Shown in pieces: positions 34,339 through 44,104 of a stretch of DNA of 64,000 bases (positions are counted from its first letter, which is position 1; the number at the start of each line of letters is the position of its first letter). Under the pieces are notes generated by a model. That model ran no database searches. It had not been told where the DNA came from and saw only the letters and a list, made by a program, of their open reading frames with translations. Source of the stretch: Oscillatoriophycideae cyanobacterium NC_groundwater_1537_Pr4_S-0.65um_50_18 (lineage in GTDB: Bacteria > Cyanobacteriota > Cyanobacteriia > Elainellales > Elainellaceae); NCBI GenBank assembly GCA_016208305.1, contig JACQYI010000059.1:52244-116243 (forward strand), in the 5' to 3' direction. The translations under genes were made by a program, and so were the position numbers.

Positions 34339-35475
34339 ATGAAGACTGTTAGGGTCGTAATTGTTGAAGATGAAATTTTAATTGCTAGAGAAATTGAAGG
34401 ATGCCTGAATGAGTTAGGGTATAACGTTGTTGGTATTGCAGCCGATGCAGACGCAGCATTGCAGCAGATTGCCGAGACTCAGCCCGATTTAGCGCTGATT
34501 GATATTGTGATTCAGGGAGAGCAGGATGGCATTGCTTTGGCTAAGCAAGTGCGCGATCGCTATCAGATTCCAGTTATATACCTAACCGCCTATGTCGATA
34601 ATCACACCTTATCGCGGGCAAAATTAACTCACCCGTTTGGGTATGTACTGAAGCCCTTCAGTAAAAATGATCTGCATGTGGCTATTGAAATTGCTTTGGC
34701 CCATCATCAGATAGAAACAGAAGAAAAAGCTGCTCTTTTTGCTTCTCTAGAAAGATACATCAAAGCAGCAGAAAATCCCGATTCAGGCTCTCAATTTCCT
34801 CAACCGTTTGAGTATCTCTCTGTTCTCTCTCACGAACTGCGTAACCCTATTTCAACGATTCAAGTTTCGATCGCCATCTTAGAAGAGTATGGCAATCAAA
34901 TAGATGAAGAAAAAAAACGGCAACTGCTGCACCAGATTAAAGCTGCTGCTACCAGCATGAATCAGCTGATTGAAGATGTTTTAACGCTGGGACAAGCCGA
35001 ACATTCCACAGCCTCCTTTCAGCCAGAAATGACTGATATTGTTGAATTTTGTCATATTCTCCTAGAGCCTTTTCAATGGAATATAGATAAACAGCATACG
35101 ATCGAATTTAATTACCCATCAGACTGTATTCAAGCCCGCATAGATAAGAAACTTCTGTGGCACGCCTTGAGCAATCTTGTGGGAAATGCGCTCAAATATT
35201 CACCCGATGAAGGCATTGTTTCCTTGGGATTATATTGCACAGAACAAGAGCTTTGTTTTGAAGTCCAAGATCAAGGAATAGGAATTTTACCAGAGGATGT
35301 AGAGCACTTATTTAAACCCTTCCATCGTGGCCGAAATGTCGGCAAACTACCGGGAACAGGGCTAGGGCTGGCGATCGCTGAACGAGCTGTAGAGTTGCAC
35401 AGTGGCGAAATTGCTGTCGCCAGTCAAGTGGGGTATGGCACGACCTTTATTATCAAATTGCCCCTCCACCATTGA
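34339..35475 (+). CDS. Response regulator-histidine kinase hybrid (REC-HisKA-HATPase)
   Basis: About 378 residues from ATG 34339 (MKTVRVVIVEDEILIAREIE). The receiver domain (1-120) has the acidic pair in VEDE, a phosphoacceptor Asp in LALIDIVIQGEQDG, and Lys in YVLKPF. It is followed by HisKA (SVLSHELRNPISTIQ, H-box) and HATPase (ALSNLVGNALKYSPDE, GTGLGLAIAERAVE). The gene lies ~160 bp after the multi-PAS kinase and probably receives its phosphate, then relays it. There is no DNA-binding domain. Confidence 0.9.
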   Translation: MKTVRVVIVEDEILIAREIEGCLNELGYNVVGIAADADAALQQIAETQPDLALIDIVIQGEQDGIALAKQVRDRYQIPVIYLTAYVDNHTLSRAKLTHPFGYVLKPFSKNDLHVAIEIALAHHQIETEEKAALFASLERYIKAAENPDSGSQFPQPFEYLSVLSHELRNPISTIQVSIAILEEYGNQIDEEKKRQLLHQIKAAATSMNQLIEDVLTLGQAEHSTASFQPEMTDIVEFCHILLEPFQWNIDKQHTIEFNYPSDCIQARIDKKLLWHALSNLVGNALKYSPDEGIVSLGLYCTEQELCFEVQDQGIGILPEDVEHLFKPFHRGRNVGKLPGTGLGLAIAERAVELHSGEIAVASQVGYGTTFIIKLPLHH

Positions 35476-35483
35476 TAAAGCTT

Positions 35484-35856
35484 AGAGGATGTTTGAAAAG
35501 GGTTCGGCTGTGATTTTAGGCACCTGTTGCTCTCCCCTGCCCACCTTAGTAAAGACTACGGTGTATACAGATCTCAAACAAGATTTCAAAGTCCTGCAAG
35601 ATCTCCCTGAATCCCCGCGCTGGCGCGCCGCTGCGCTAGAAAAAAGGAGGACTTTGATTCTGGTTCCCCCTTTTTTAAGGGGGGCTAGGGGGGATCAAAC
35701 CCATTGCAGCCAACAATAAAACACTTGTGGGTAAATGTTGCCTTAAACAGGGGAGAAATGAATTCAAAGTCCCCCTTTTGTTGGCGAAGCCTTCCCGAAG
35801 GGTAGGAGGATCTGAAACGTTTCGCTACTCATAGTTGGACTTCTCAAACATCCTCT
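35484..35856. mobile_element. MITE-like element, copy B (373 bp)
   Basis: 17-bp terminal inverted repeats AGAGGATGTTTGAAAAG (35484-35500) and its complement with one mismatch (35840-35856). The interior shares CGGCTGTGATTT, GGCACCTG and the C-run/G-run palindrome with copy A (851-1016), in inverted orientation, plus ~200 bp extra including a partly duplicated core. A 76-codon frame inside it (35489-35719) is not a gene. Confidence 0.65.
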
Positions 35857-35886
35857 GCGAGATAAAATCAGCAACGCCCCATAAAG

Positions 35887-36786
35887 CTAGCCGAAGTCTA
35901 GCAAAAGCCAAACGCCAAACAGCGCCATCAGCACTCCTGCCACCGATCGCAGACTGGCTCGTTCTCCCAACGCCATAGCCAATGGAATGATAAAAAGTGG
36001 GCTAGTTGCCGTTAGCGCCTGAGCAATTCCGGCAGCGGTATATTTGAGCGCCGTTTGTTGCAGCCAAATCGCCAGATAGGTACCCACAAAAGCAGTGCCA
36101 ACCAATGTCCGTAGAAAACGAGGCGATCGCATCGGCTGAAATCCCAGCCACGTCTGCCGCCTCGAAAAAATCAGAACAGACAGAACCATCATCCCGGCTG
36201 CCAGCCGAATCAGCGTGCTCCACAGCGGGCTGACATTGTTATCGGCCAAGGCCGCCCTCGACAGTACTGCTCCGCTTGCCTGTCCGAAGGCCGCCAACAG
36301 TCCAAAGCCAATTCCTCGCAGGGGGCGGATATGCTGCACCTGATCAGGAGTACGCTCCACCACAACCCAGGCTACCCCCGCCACCGTTAACAGGATGCCA
36401 ATCCAGGCTTGCACGCTGAGAAGTTCGGCTAAAAAAACGCTTGCCAGCACAGCCGCCAAAGGGGGAGCGAGGGACTCTACCAAAAGCGATCGCCTAGCGC
36501 CCAAGCAGTTCAGTGCCTCTAGGAAAGCCGTATCGCCAAAGCCAATGCCAATCACCCCACTCAGCAGCAGTAAACCCAAATTTAAGCCGCCAATTTGCGG
36601 CGCAAAGTTGCCCTGCACGAGCAGCGTTAGCAAGATCAGTGCGATCGCCACCCCGTTCTTGGCAAAGTTCAGCAGCAGCGGCGGCATTTGCTTGCCCAAG
36701 CCCACGTAAATCAGAGAAGCGATCGCCCAGATCAGGGCAGCACTCAAGGCGGCTATTTCGCCTCGGTAGTTCAGCAAAAAGAGCAT
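35887..36786 (-). CDS. EamA/DMT-superfamily transporter
   Basis: About 299 residues from ATG 36786 (MLFLLNYRGEIAALSAALIW) with ten hydrophobic segments in two homologous halves, the EamA layout. The second half has LLAAFGQASGAVLSRAAL and KYTAAGIAQALTATSPLFII. These inner-membrane proteins export metabolites or amino acids; the substrate cannot be guessed. A TTG at 36834 would extend it by 16 residues. Confidence 0.85.
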   Translation of the reverse strand: MLFLLNYRGEIAALSAALIWAIASLIYVGLGKQMPPLLLNFAKNGVAIALILLTLLVQGNFAPQIGGLNLGLLLLSGVIGIGFGDTAFLEALNCLGARRSLLVESLAPPLAAVLASVFLAELLSVQAWIGILLTVAGVAWVVVERTPDQVQHIRPLRGIGFGLLAAFGQASGAVLSRAALADNNVSPLWSTLIRLAAGMMVLSVLIFSRRQTWLGFQPMRSPRFLRTLVGTAFVGTYLAIWLQQTALKYTAAGIAQALTATSPLFIIPLAMALGERASLRSVAGVLMALFGVWLLLDFG

Positions 36787-36919
36787 AGGAGAAGAGAAAA
36801 GAGTTGGGCTTGATTTTGACCTTAAGCCCGCCAATCTCTAGAGGGGAAGTTCAGCATCGTTGAGTTCCGTTAGCCAAAAATCAGACAGCGCAAAGCCGAG
36901 CTTTTTCTCGCACCTTAGG

Positions 36920-38104
36920 CTAGATTTCGTAGCTCAACTCCTTCTCCTGCATCGCTTGAGCCAGCTCTGCCGCAACCTCAGGACGCGAAAATTCTGGCGG
37001 CGGCAGTTCACCTCGACGCAGCATTTCTCTCACCTTGGTACCCGATAGATGAATTCGCTCATCCTTAGTGCTGGGACTGGTTTTGCTCGTTGCCATGCCC
37101 TTGGTGCGTAAGCAGTAAAAGGCATGTTCAAACTTCAACGGCATAATGCCCAACTCACCAGGAGCAAACTCATCAAAGATGTACTGGGCATCGTAGGTGC
37201 CATAGTAGTCGCCCACGCCTGCATGATCGCGCCCAACAATAAAGTGAGTGCAGCCGTAGTTCTTGCGCAAGAGGGCATGAAAGATGGCTTCACGCGGCCC
37301 TGCGTAGCGCATAGCCGCAGGGTTGATCGCCAGAATCACGCGATCTTTGGGGAAGTAGTGCTCTAGCATGATCTCGTAGCAGCGCATCCGCACATCTGCG
37401 GCAATATCATCTTCTTTGGTGGCACCCACCAGCGGATGCAAAAATAGACCATCTACCGTTTCTAGAGCGCACTTAATAATGTATTCATGGGCGCGATGGA
37501 TAGGGTTGCGGGTCTGAAAGCCGACGATCGATTTCCAGCCTTTATCTCTAAACAATTGACGAGATTCTGCCGGATCAATTTGGTAAAGCGGAAAGCGCTT
37601 GTCGGTATCACGCTCTAGCAACCAGACATTGCCTGCCAGGTTAACGGCACCCTGCGCATAGACAACATGCACGCCCGGATGCTTTTCCTCATTGGTGCGG
37701 TAAACCAGCAGCGCCTCATGCACCTTGTCATAGGTGTATTTTTCCGTTAGCTCTAGCACGCCGACAAACCGACCGCTAAAGTCATCAAGCCGTACCCAGC
37801 TGCCTTCCTTGAGAGGAGCAGCCACCTCTTCAGTGACCGAGAGCGTCACAGGAATCGCCCAAGGTAACCCGTTCGCCAAATGCATCTCATTGACGACGCC
37901 ATTATAGTCTTTCTGACCCATAAATCCGGTCAGGGGGCTAAATCCACCGATCGCAATGAGTTCTAAATCTGAAAATGCTCGCCCATCAAGCTGCACTCTG
38001 GGCAAATGCTCGCCTTTAGCCAGAAATTCGGCGCGTTGTTCTGGTGTACAAATGCGGTTAATCAGCGTTCCACCGTGCGGCGCGATACTATTGGGCTGAG
38101 TCAT
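36920..38104 (-). CDS. sat: ATP sulfurylase (sulfate adenylyltransferase)
   Basis: 394 residues. PUA-like N-terminal domain, then the catalytic domain with [13 protein letters not shown] (HxxH nucleotide-binding motif) and [18 protein letters not shown], and a C-terminal [16 protein letters not shown] segment. It forms adenylyl sulfate from ATP and sulfate, the first step of sulfate assimilation. There is no fused APS-kinase domain. The length is normal for bacterial Sat. It is in the cytoplasm and probably monocistronic. Confidence 0.95.
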   Translation of the reverse strand: MTQPNSIAPHGGTLINRICTPEQRAEFLAKGEHLPRVQLDGRAFSDLELIAIGGFSPLTGFMGQKDYNGVVNEMHLANGLPWAIPVTLSVTEEVAAPLKEGSWVRLDDFSGRFVGVLELTEKYTYDKVHEALLVYRTNEEKHPGVHVVYAQGAVNLAGNVWLLERDTDKRFPLYQIDPAESRQLFRDKGWKSIVGFQTRNPIHRAHEYIIKCALETVDGLFLHPLVGATKEDDIAADVRMRCYEIMLEHYFPKDRVILAINPAAMRYAGPREAIFHALLRKNYGCTHFIVGRDHAGVGDYYGTYDAQYIFDEFAPGELGIMPLKFEHAFYCLRTKGMATSKTSPSTKDERIHLSGTKVREMLRRGELPPPEFSRPEVAAELAQAMQEKELSYEI

Positions 38105-38253
38105 GGCGATTTCGGCTTCTCTTCTTCTCTTTAGGATTGACGGTCTTTTAGGATTGACGGCCAGAGATGATCCTACCAGAGGTTGTATTTCAAAACTGTT
38201 GTTTATTTAAGGGAGATGCCTGTATCGCGCCAAGCGGCTTAGCTTTCTGCCGC

Positions 38254-39756
38254 TTAGCTTTCTGCCTCAGATGCAGGACTAGCCGCTTTGCCGCCGCCCA
38301 GGGCGATCGCAATAGCATCCACGACCCGCGAAACAGGCACAATTTCTAGCCCGACCGATGGCAGTTGCCCGGTAGGCACGATCGCCCGCTTAAAGCCCAG
38401 CTTAGCGGCCTCCTTGAGCCGCAGCTCCATTTGGGAAACAGGGCGCACCTGTCCCCCCAGCCCCACTTCGCCAATCAGCACTGTGCCCAAATCAACGGTG
38501 CGATCGCGAAAACTTGCTGCCACCGCCACCGCAATGCCTAAATCAGCCGCAGGTTCGCCCACGTTAAGGCCACCCGATGAAGCTACATAGGCATCTAGCT
38601 TAGAGAGCGGAATGCCAACTCGCTTTTCTAGCACCGCCAAGATTTGCAGTAGGCGGTTATATTCAATGCCAGTTGTCGATCGCCGGGGCGAAGGGTAGCT
38701 TGTGGGGCTAACCAATGCTTGCAGCTCAACCACCAGCGGTCTTGTGCCTTCACAGGCCACGATCGTCGCTGTGCCCGGAGATTGCTCCTCGCGATTGCCC
38801 AAAAACAGCTCCGAGGGGTTGCGAACCTCCTCTAAGCCGCGATCGACCATCTCAAAGACCCCCAGCTCGTTGGTTGCCCCAAAGCGATTTTTTACGGCAC
38901 GCAGCAGCCGATGGCTGGCAAAGCGATCGCCCTCAAAATACAGCACCGTATCCACCAAATGCTCCAAAACCTTAGGCCCTGCGATCGCCCCTTCTTTGGT
39001 GACATGGCCGACAATAAACAAAGAAATATTCTCTCGCTTCGCCACCTGCATCAAAGCAGCCGTACATTCTCGGACTTGGGCAACCGAACCGGGCGCAGAA
39101 TTGAGCGAGGCAAAATAGAGCGCCTGAATACTGTCGATCACCGCAACCTGCGGACGCAGCGACTCTAACTCGCGCAAAATGGATTCCAGATCGGTTTCAG
39201 GCAGCAGATAAAGATTAGTAGCAACCTCCGCTTCTAAACCCCCACCCTCTCCACGCCCCTCATCCCCACGCCCCTCTCGTCCAATGCCCAACCGTTGCGA
39301 TCGCAGCTTCACCTGTTGCCCTGACTCTTCGGCACAGACATAGAGCATGCGGTATTTTGTCGCCAGACGATTGGCCGCCTGAAGCAACAGGGTTGATTTA
39401 CCAATGCCCGGATCGCCGCCAATTAAAATGAGTGACCCCGGAACGATGCCGCCGCCCAAGACGCGATCGAGTTCGGTATAGCCCGAAGACAGGCGAGACT
39501 GCGGATAGTCAGCAATTTGCTGAAGCGTCAGGGCAGAAATGGGCTGGGCGGTTGCCGAATGAGCTGACTGAGCCGTCCGCGATTTGCTGTTTCCTGGGCG
39601 AGAAACCAGAGCAGTAGCGCGGTTGCCCGTCGGCGTAGCGGCAACAACCTGCTCTAGCAGAGAGTTCCACTCTTTACATGCGGGGCATCTGCCGTAGTAT
39701 TGGGAAGATTCGGCTCCGCATTGATTGCAAACGTAAAGCGATCGGGACTTGGCCAT
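38254..39756 (-). CDS. radA: RadA/Sms DNA repair protein
   Basis: 500 residues. C4 zinc finger (CNQCGAESSQYYGRCPAC, about 10-27), RecA-like ATPase with Walker A GGDPGIGKST, the RadA-specific KNRFGATNE motif, and a C-terminal Lon-protease-like domain. It is a branch-migration factor in recombinational repair. A low-complexity Gly/Arg/Glu insertion (REGRGDEGRGEGGG) interrupts the ATPase after the RSQRLG segment; the DNA there is a short C-rich repeat (about 39240-39285). Confidence 0.95.
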   Translation of the reverse strand: MAKSRSLYVCNQCGAESSQYYGRCPACKEWNSLLEQVVAATPTGNRATALVSRPGNSKSRTAQSAHSATAQPISALTLQQIADYPQSRLSSGYTELDRVLGGGIVPGSLILIGGDPGIGKSTLLLQAANRLATKYRMLYVCAEESGQQVKLRSQRLGIGREGRGDEGRGEGGGLEAEVATNLYLLPETDLESILRELESLRPQVAVIDSIQALYFASLNSAPGSVAQVRECTAALMQVAKRENISLFIVGHVTKEGAIAGPKVLEHLVDTVLYFEGDRFASHRLLRAVKNRFGATNELGVFEMVDRGLEEVRNPSELFLGNREEQSPGTATIVACEGTRPLVVELQALVSPTSYPSPRRSTTGIEYNRLLQILAVLEKRVGIPLSKLDAYVASSGGLNVGEPAADLGIAVAVAASFRDRTVDLGTVLIGEVGLGGQVRPVSQMELRLKEAAKLGFKRAIVPTGQLPSVGLEIVPVSRVVDAIAIALGGGKAASPASEAES

Positions 39757-40096
39757 AGCTCAAAACAACTTGGATGAAACCTTAATTTTTACGGAAGATA
39801 TTGTTGAAAAAAAGGGCGATCGACTATTCAGTAATCTATTTAGTTATCCTTCAGAGATTATTGATAGCTTGAGGCGTTTGATTGCTTTAAAACAATCTCA
39901 ATTGAGCCATCGAGTTTTCTCTAGAGCTTGACTCAGCAAGTTTAGAGCCTCGCGAGCAAGAAAAGTTAAGAAAACTTTGAAAACTGCATATAATGAGAAA
40001 TCTGAGGCTCTAATACTTATTGAATCAGCCAATACCTTAACGACGAAGTGGTAAAAATTAACTTTGAAAATGAACTTTTAAGGAGTGTTAAGTAAA
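39757..40096. other. Leader region of rpaB
   Basis: About 340 bp, AT-rich toward the gene, with AAGGAG at 40080-40085 serving rpaB. A 60-codon plus-strand frame (39749-39931) overlaps the radA start and has no ribosome site or family match; it is not called. No other signal was recognised. Confidence 0.5.
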
Positions 40097-40828
40097 TTGG
40101 AAAATCATAAAGAAAAGATCTTGGTCGTGGATGATGAAGCCAGCATCCGTCGAATTTTAGAAACGCGGCTTTCAATGATTGGCTATGACGTTGTTACAGC
40201 AGCCGATGGCGAAGAGGCATTAGAAACTTTCCGTAATGCTGATCCTGATCTAGTCGTGCTGGATGTGATGATGCCCAAGCTCGATGGTTATGGGGTCTGT
40301 CAAGAACTCCGCAAAGAATCTGACGTCCCCATCATTATGCTAACGGCTTTAGGAGATGTTGCCGATCGCATCACAGGTCTAGAGCTAGGTGCCGATGATT
40401 ATGTGGTCAAGCCTTTTTCGCCCAAAGAGCTAGAGGCTCGTATTCGTTCTGTGCTGCGGCGCGTCGAAAAGGTCGGCAGTTCTGGCATTCCCAGCTCTGG
40501 CGTGATTCATATCAACAATATTCGGATAGATACCAACAAACGGCAGGTGTATAAAGGTGACGAACGTATCCGGCTGACGGGTATGGAGTTCAGCTTGCTG
40601 GAGCTGTTAGTGGGGCGATCGGGTGAGCCTTTCTCGCGATCGGAGATTTTGCAAGAGGTGTGGGGATATACACCTGAGCGCCATGTAGACACGCGCGTAG
40701 TGGATGTCCATATTTCTCGTCTGCGCGCCAAGCTAGAGGATGACCCTAGCAATCCTGAATTAATTCTGACGGCACGCGGTACAGGCTACCTGTTTCAACG
40801 GATTGTGCCACCGGGCGAAGTTGAGTGA
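40097..40828 (+). CDS. rpaB: RpaB, OmpR-type response regulator (Ycf27)
   Basis: About 243 residues from TTG 40097, giving MENHKEKILVVDDEASIRRI as in other RpaB proteins, with AAGGAG 11 bases upstream. GTG 40085 overlaps that ribosome site and is rejected. Receiver with Asp56 (VVLDVMMPKLDGYG) and Lys105 (VVKPF). The OmpR winged helix has RLTGMEFSLLELLVGRSGEP and RVVDVHISRLRAKLED. RpaB controls high-light and photosystem genes by binding HLR1 sites and is phosphorylated by Hik33. It is essential in studied cyanobacteria. Confidence 0.93.
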   Translation: MENHKEKILVVDDEASIRRILETRLSMIGYDVVTAADGEEALETFRNADPDLVVLDVMMPKLDGYGVCQELRKESDVPIIMLTALGDVADRITGLELGADDYVVKPFSPKELEARIRSVLRRVEKVGSSGIPSSGVIHINNIRIDTNKRQVYKGDERIRLTGMEFSLLELLVGRSGEPFSRSEILQEVWGYTPERHVDTRVVDVHISRLRAKLEDDPSNPELILTARGTGYLFQRIVPPGEVE

Positions 40829-40842
40829 GTCGTTAAATTCAG

Positions 40843-40883
40843 AAGGGGGTTTTGTGAGGCAGTGCTCCATAAGCCCCCCTTTT
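40843..40883 (+). terminator. Probable intrinsic terminator of rpaB
   Basis: AAGGGGG (40843-40849) pairs with CCCCCTT (40875-40881), then TTTT. The stem is interrupted by a ~25-base loop with a small inner helix. It is placed just after the rpaB stop. Confidence 0.55.
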
Positions 40884-40946
40884 CGCGTGGAGCTTGTCTC
40901 AGGTTTAGCTCAAGCATATGCAGTGGATCGCTAAGCCATCCAGCTT

Positions 40947-40987
40947 TTAGGGTTTTGTGGCGCGCGGAGCACGCCACAAAACCCTAA
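40947..40987. repeat. 16-bp palindrome TTAGGGTTTTGTGGCG
   Basis: Perfect arms 40947-40962 and 40972-40987 with a 9-base loop. The outer part AGGGTTTTG...CAAAACCCT recurs at 51550-51577 with a different loop, so it belongs to a dispersed palindrome family. Confidence 0.7.
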
Positions 40988-41137
40988 TTTGCAATCTACT
41001 AAGATGGGTTGATTTCCTGAATCTAGGAGTGAATCTTGAGTGAATCTGGGAGTAAATCTCAGATTCCCGTTAATTCTCTGCACCGATGGGTAGAGTCCAT
41101 CTGATAAAATTTGTGAGGTTTCTATCACTCTTCATCA

Positions 41138-42199
41138 ATGGGATCGACTCAGGCAAGGATCGCAATTGACGCGATGGGGGGAGATTTTGCTCCCGCCGAA
41201 ATAGTAGCTGGCGCACTGAGGGCACAGGCCGAGCTGGGTGTAGAAATCCTGCTCGTTGGCGACCCCCAGCAGATTGCCAGCCTAATGAAGCAGCATAGCT
41301 CCTCGATTCAGGTGGAGATTGTGCCCGCAGAGGATTTAGTGGAAATGCATGAGGAGCCGCTTACCGCGATCCGCCGTAAGCCCAAATCCTCAATTAATGT
41401 GGCCATGAGTTTGGTCAAAGAGGGGCGGGCTGATGCAGTTGTCTCAGCCGGACATTCGGGAGCCGCTATGGCATCAGCATTGCTGCGGCTAGGTCGTCTG
41501 CCCGGAATCGATCGCCCTGCTATTGGTACCGTTCTGCCCACCATCTTGGCCGGAAAGTCAGTGCTGCTGCTCGATATGGGCGCAAACGTAGACTGTCGTC
41601 CCAAGTTTTTAGAGCAGTTTGCCGTCATGGGCACCATTTATGCCCAATATGTCTTGGGCATTGCTACGCCCAAGGTGGGTCTGCTCAATATCGGTGAGGA
41701 GCCTTCTAAAGGCAATGATTTGGCCTTGCGCACCTACGAGCTACTAGAGCAGAACCCTCGGATTCCTTTTGCCGGAAATGCCGAAGGGCGGGATGTTTTG
41801 TCGGGCAACTTTGATGTCATTGTTTGCGATGGCTTTGTGGGCAATGTCTTGCTGAAGTTTGCCGAAGCGGTGGGGGGTGTACTGCTGCAAATTTTGCGCG
41901 AGGAGTTGCCGCGAGGCTGGCGCGGCAAGCTGGGCACGCTATTGCTCAAGCCCAACTTAAAACGCATCAAACAGCGGATTGACCATGCAGAGCATGGCGG
42001 AGGGCTACTACTGGGAGTAGCGGGGATCTGCATTATTAGCCACGGCAGTTCCCAGGCTCCTTCTATCTTTAATGCCATCCGGTTGGCCAAAGAAGCGGTA
42101 GATAACCAGGTGCTCGATCGCTTGCAGTCGCAGTATCAAAAAACCGTAGCCCAAGCCACAGCGCCAAACCCTGAAGCCACAGCCACAGACGGAGAGTAA
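41138..42199 (+). CDS. plsX: PlsX, phosphate acyltransferase
   Basis: 353 residues. RIAIDAMGGDFAPAEIVAGA at the N-terminus, VSAGHSGAAMASALLRLGRL, and PVLLLDMGANVDC-type motifs identify PlsX. It turns acyl-ACP into acyl-phosphate for phosphatidic acid synthesis at the membrane surface. The C-terminal ~20 residues are Ala/Thr/Pro-rich. fabH follows after 3 bp, the conserved plsX-fabH order of fatty-acid gene clusters. Confidence 0.95.
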   Translation: MGSTQARIAIDAMGGDFAPAEIVAGALRAQAELGVEILLVGDPQQIASLMKQHSSSIQVEIVPAEDLVEMHEEPLTAIRRKPKSSINVAMSLVKEGRADAVVSAGHSGAAMASALLRLGRLPGIDRPAIGTVLPTILAGKSVLLLDMGANVDCRPKFLEQFAVMGTIYAQYVLGIATPKVGLLNIGEEPSKGNDLALRTYELLEQNPRIPFAGNAEGRDVLSGNFDVIVCDGFVGNVLLKFAEAVGGVLLQILREELPRGWRGKLGTLLLKPNLKRIKQRIDHAEHGGGLLLGVAGICIISHGSSQAPSIFNAIRLAKEAVDNQVLDRLQSQYQKTVAQATAPNPEATATDGE

Positions 42200-42202
42200 A
42201 TC

Positions 42203-43198
42203 TTGAACGCAACAGGCATCGCCATTACTGGCAGCGGCTCTGCTGCGCCAGTTCATGTATTAGACAACGTCGGGCTGAGCCAATTGGTAGAAACCTCAGA
42301 TGAGTGGATTGCCGATCGCACGGGCATTCGGCAGCGACACTTGGCTCAGCCCCAGGAATCCTTGAGATTAATTGCTGCTGAAGCGGCTCAAAAAGCGCTA
42401 GAGATGGCGCATCTTACGCCTATGGATGTCGATTTAATCATCCTGGCAACCTCAACGCCAGATGATTTATTTGGTACAGCTAGCCAAGTTCAGGCAGAGT
42501 TAGGCGCTATGAAAGCGGTCGCATTTGACCTCACGGCAGCCTGCTCTGGGTTTGTGTTTGGCCTAGTGACAGCAGCTCAATTTATCCGCACTGGCGTTTA
42601 TCAAAACGTGCTGCTGATTGGTGGCGACATTCTCTCGCGCTGGACAGACTGGAGCGATCGCCGCACCTGTGTTTTGTTTGGCGACGGAGCCGGAGCCGTG
42701 GTCATACAGGCTAATGCAGAGAGCGATCGCCTCTTGGGCTTTGAGCTGCGGAGCGATGGGACTCAAAATAACTGCTTGACTCTGGCCTATCAGCCGCAGC
42801 CTAAAACCCTGGTTGAACCCGTTACCGTTGGGCAAGGCAGCTTTCAGTTCATTCAGATGAATGGGCAAGAAGTCTATCGCTTTGCGGTGCGTAAAGTCCC
42901 AGAAGTGATTGAGAAAGCCCTATTTCGTTCCAATCTTAGCGTCGAGCAGGTCGATTGGCTGGTGCTGCATCAGGCAAACCAGAGAATCTTAGATGCCGTT
43001 GCCGATCGTCTGGGCATTCCTTCTGAAAAAGTGATCAGCAACATGGCGCGCTATGGCAACACCTCGGCAGCCTCTATTCCGATCGCTCTGGATGAAGCGG
43101 TGCGATCGGGCAAAATTAAGCCTGGTGACGTGATTGCCACCTCTGGCTTTGGGGCAGGGCTAACCTGGGGCGCAGCTATTTTCCGCTGGGGACAGTAA
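42203..43198 (+). CDS. fabH: FabH, beta-ketoacyl-ACP synthase III
   Basis: 331 residues from TTG 42203 (MNATGIAITGSGSAAPVHVL). Thiolase-fold condensing enzyme with Cys114 in TAACSGFVFG, His in LHQANQRILD and Asn in GNTSAASIPIAL. It starts fatty-acid elongation by condensing acetyl-CoA with malonyl-ACP. No ATG is available near the N-terminus, so the TTG start is accepted. Co-transcribed with plsX. Confidence 0.95.
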   Translation: MNATGIAITGSGSAAPVHVLDNVGLSQLVETSDEWIADRTGIRQRHLAQPQESLRLIAAEAAQKALEMAHLTPMDVDLIILATSTPDDLFGTASQVQAELGAMKAVAFDLTAACSGFVFGLVTAAQFIRTGVYQNVLLIGGDILSRWTDWSDRRTCVLFGDGAGAVVIQANAESDRLLGFELRSDGTQNNCLTLAYQPQPKTLVEPVTVGQGSFQFIQMNGQEVYRFAVRKVPEVIEKALFRSNLSVEQVDWLVLHQANQRILDAVADRLGIPSEKVISNMARYGNTSAASIPIALDEAVRSGKIKPGDVIATSGFGAGLTWGAAIFRWGQ

Positions 43199-43244
43199 GC
43201 TCGCTCCAAAGGCTTATCGCAGCCATTCAGGCAATTAGGGTTTC

Positions 43245-43284
43245 AAAAGTTGGGTACTGTACTTCGCACAGCACCCAACTTTTT
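43245..43284. terminator. Bidirectional terminator between fabH and hisA
   Basis: AAAAGTTGGGTACTGT (43245-43260) pairs with ACAGCACCCAACTTTT (43268-43283) with one mismatch and a 7-base loop, followed by a T-run. It lies between convergent fabH and hisA. Confidence 0.85.
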
Positions 43285-43330
43285 TATTCGGGACAATCCT
43301 AAGGATCGGGGGTAGTTAAACTCGTGATCC

Positions 43331-44104
43331 TTAGGCAAACATAGAGCTACCTAAATCAGGCGGCACATCTTGCCAGCGGCCATTGCCGACCGCTCGAATA
43401 GCCTCTGGCAAAACAATATCGCCTGTGTAGAGTGCCCGTCCGACGATCGCCCCACTCACGCCCCTTGGCTCTAGCGCCAGCAGATTCAGCAAGTCTGTAA
43501 TGGAACTGACGCCACCTGAGGCAATCACCGGGATGGAAATGGCCTCTGCCAACTCTCGCAAGGCTTCACGGTTGGGGCCTTGCATTGTGCCGTCACGGTG
43601 AATATCGGTGTAAATAATGGCGGCAGCCCCAAGAGTCGCCATCTGCTGCGCCAGCGCCACGGCCTCCACTTCAGAAGTTTCTAGCCATCCGCGTGTTGCC
43701 ACTTTACCGTTGCGGGCATCAATCCCAACGACAATTTGACCGGGGAATTCCTGACATAGCGTCTGCACTAATTCTGGCTGCTCAACGGCAACTGTGCCCA
43801 AAATGACTCGTCGCACCCCTAGCGCCAGCAGATCCGCTACCGATTGCCGATCGCGCAATCCACCCCCAACCTGCACAGGCACATCGACCGATCGCACAAT
43901 GGCAGCGATCGCCTGTTGGTTGACCGGATGCCCTGCCTTTGCCCCGTCTAGATCGACCAGATGCACCCAGGTTGCCCCTTGCTCAGCCCACTGCCGCGCT
44001 ACCGCTACCGGATTTTCATCAAACACCTGCGACTGGGCATAGTCTCCCTGGTAGAGCCGCACACATTGGCCGTTGAGTAGGTCGATCGCTGGAATGACAT
44101 CCAT
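43331..44104 (-). CDS. hisA: HisA, ProFAR isomerase
   Basis: 257 residues. [20 protein letters not shown] with the catalytic Asp8, and [16 protein letters not shown] with the second catalytic Asp, plus phosphate-binding IASGGVSS. A (beta/alpha)8 barrel that isomerises the ProFAR intermediate in histidine synthesis. Normal length. It stands alone rather than in a his operon, which is common in cyanobacteria. Confidence 0.95.
   Translation of the reverse strand: MDVIPAIDLLNGQCVRLYQGDYAQSQVFDENPVAVARQWAEQGATWVHLVDLDGAKAGHPVNQQAIAAIVRSVDVPVQVGGGLRDRQSVADLLALGVRRVILGTVAVEQPELVQTLCQEFPGQIVVGIDARNGKVATRGWLETSEVEAVALAQQMATLGAAAIIYTDIHRDGTMQGPNREALRELAEAISIPVIASGGVSSITDLLNLLALEPRGVSGAIVGRALYTGDIVLPEAIRAVGNGRWQDVPPDLGSSMFA

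Larger units (their letters stand above)
40829..41137. other. rpaB-plsX intergenic region
   Basis: It contains the rpaB terminator (40843-40883), a 16-bp palindrome (40947-40987), and a leader for plsX with a GTTTCTATCACTC stretch before ATG 41138. No gene is recognised. Confidence 0.5.

Noticed and set aside
35489..35719. 76-codon ORF
   Set aside because: Lies wholly inside the MITE-like copy B and includes its C/G-run palindrome.
39749..39931. 60-codon ORF upstream of rpaB
   Set aside because: Overlaps the radA start, no ribosome site, composition not protein-like.
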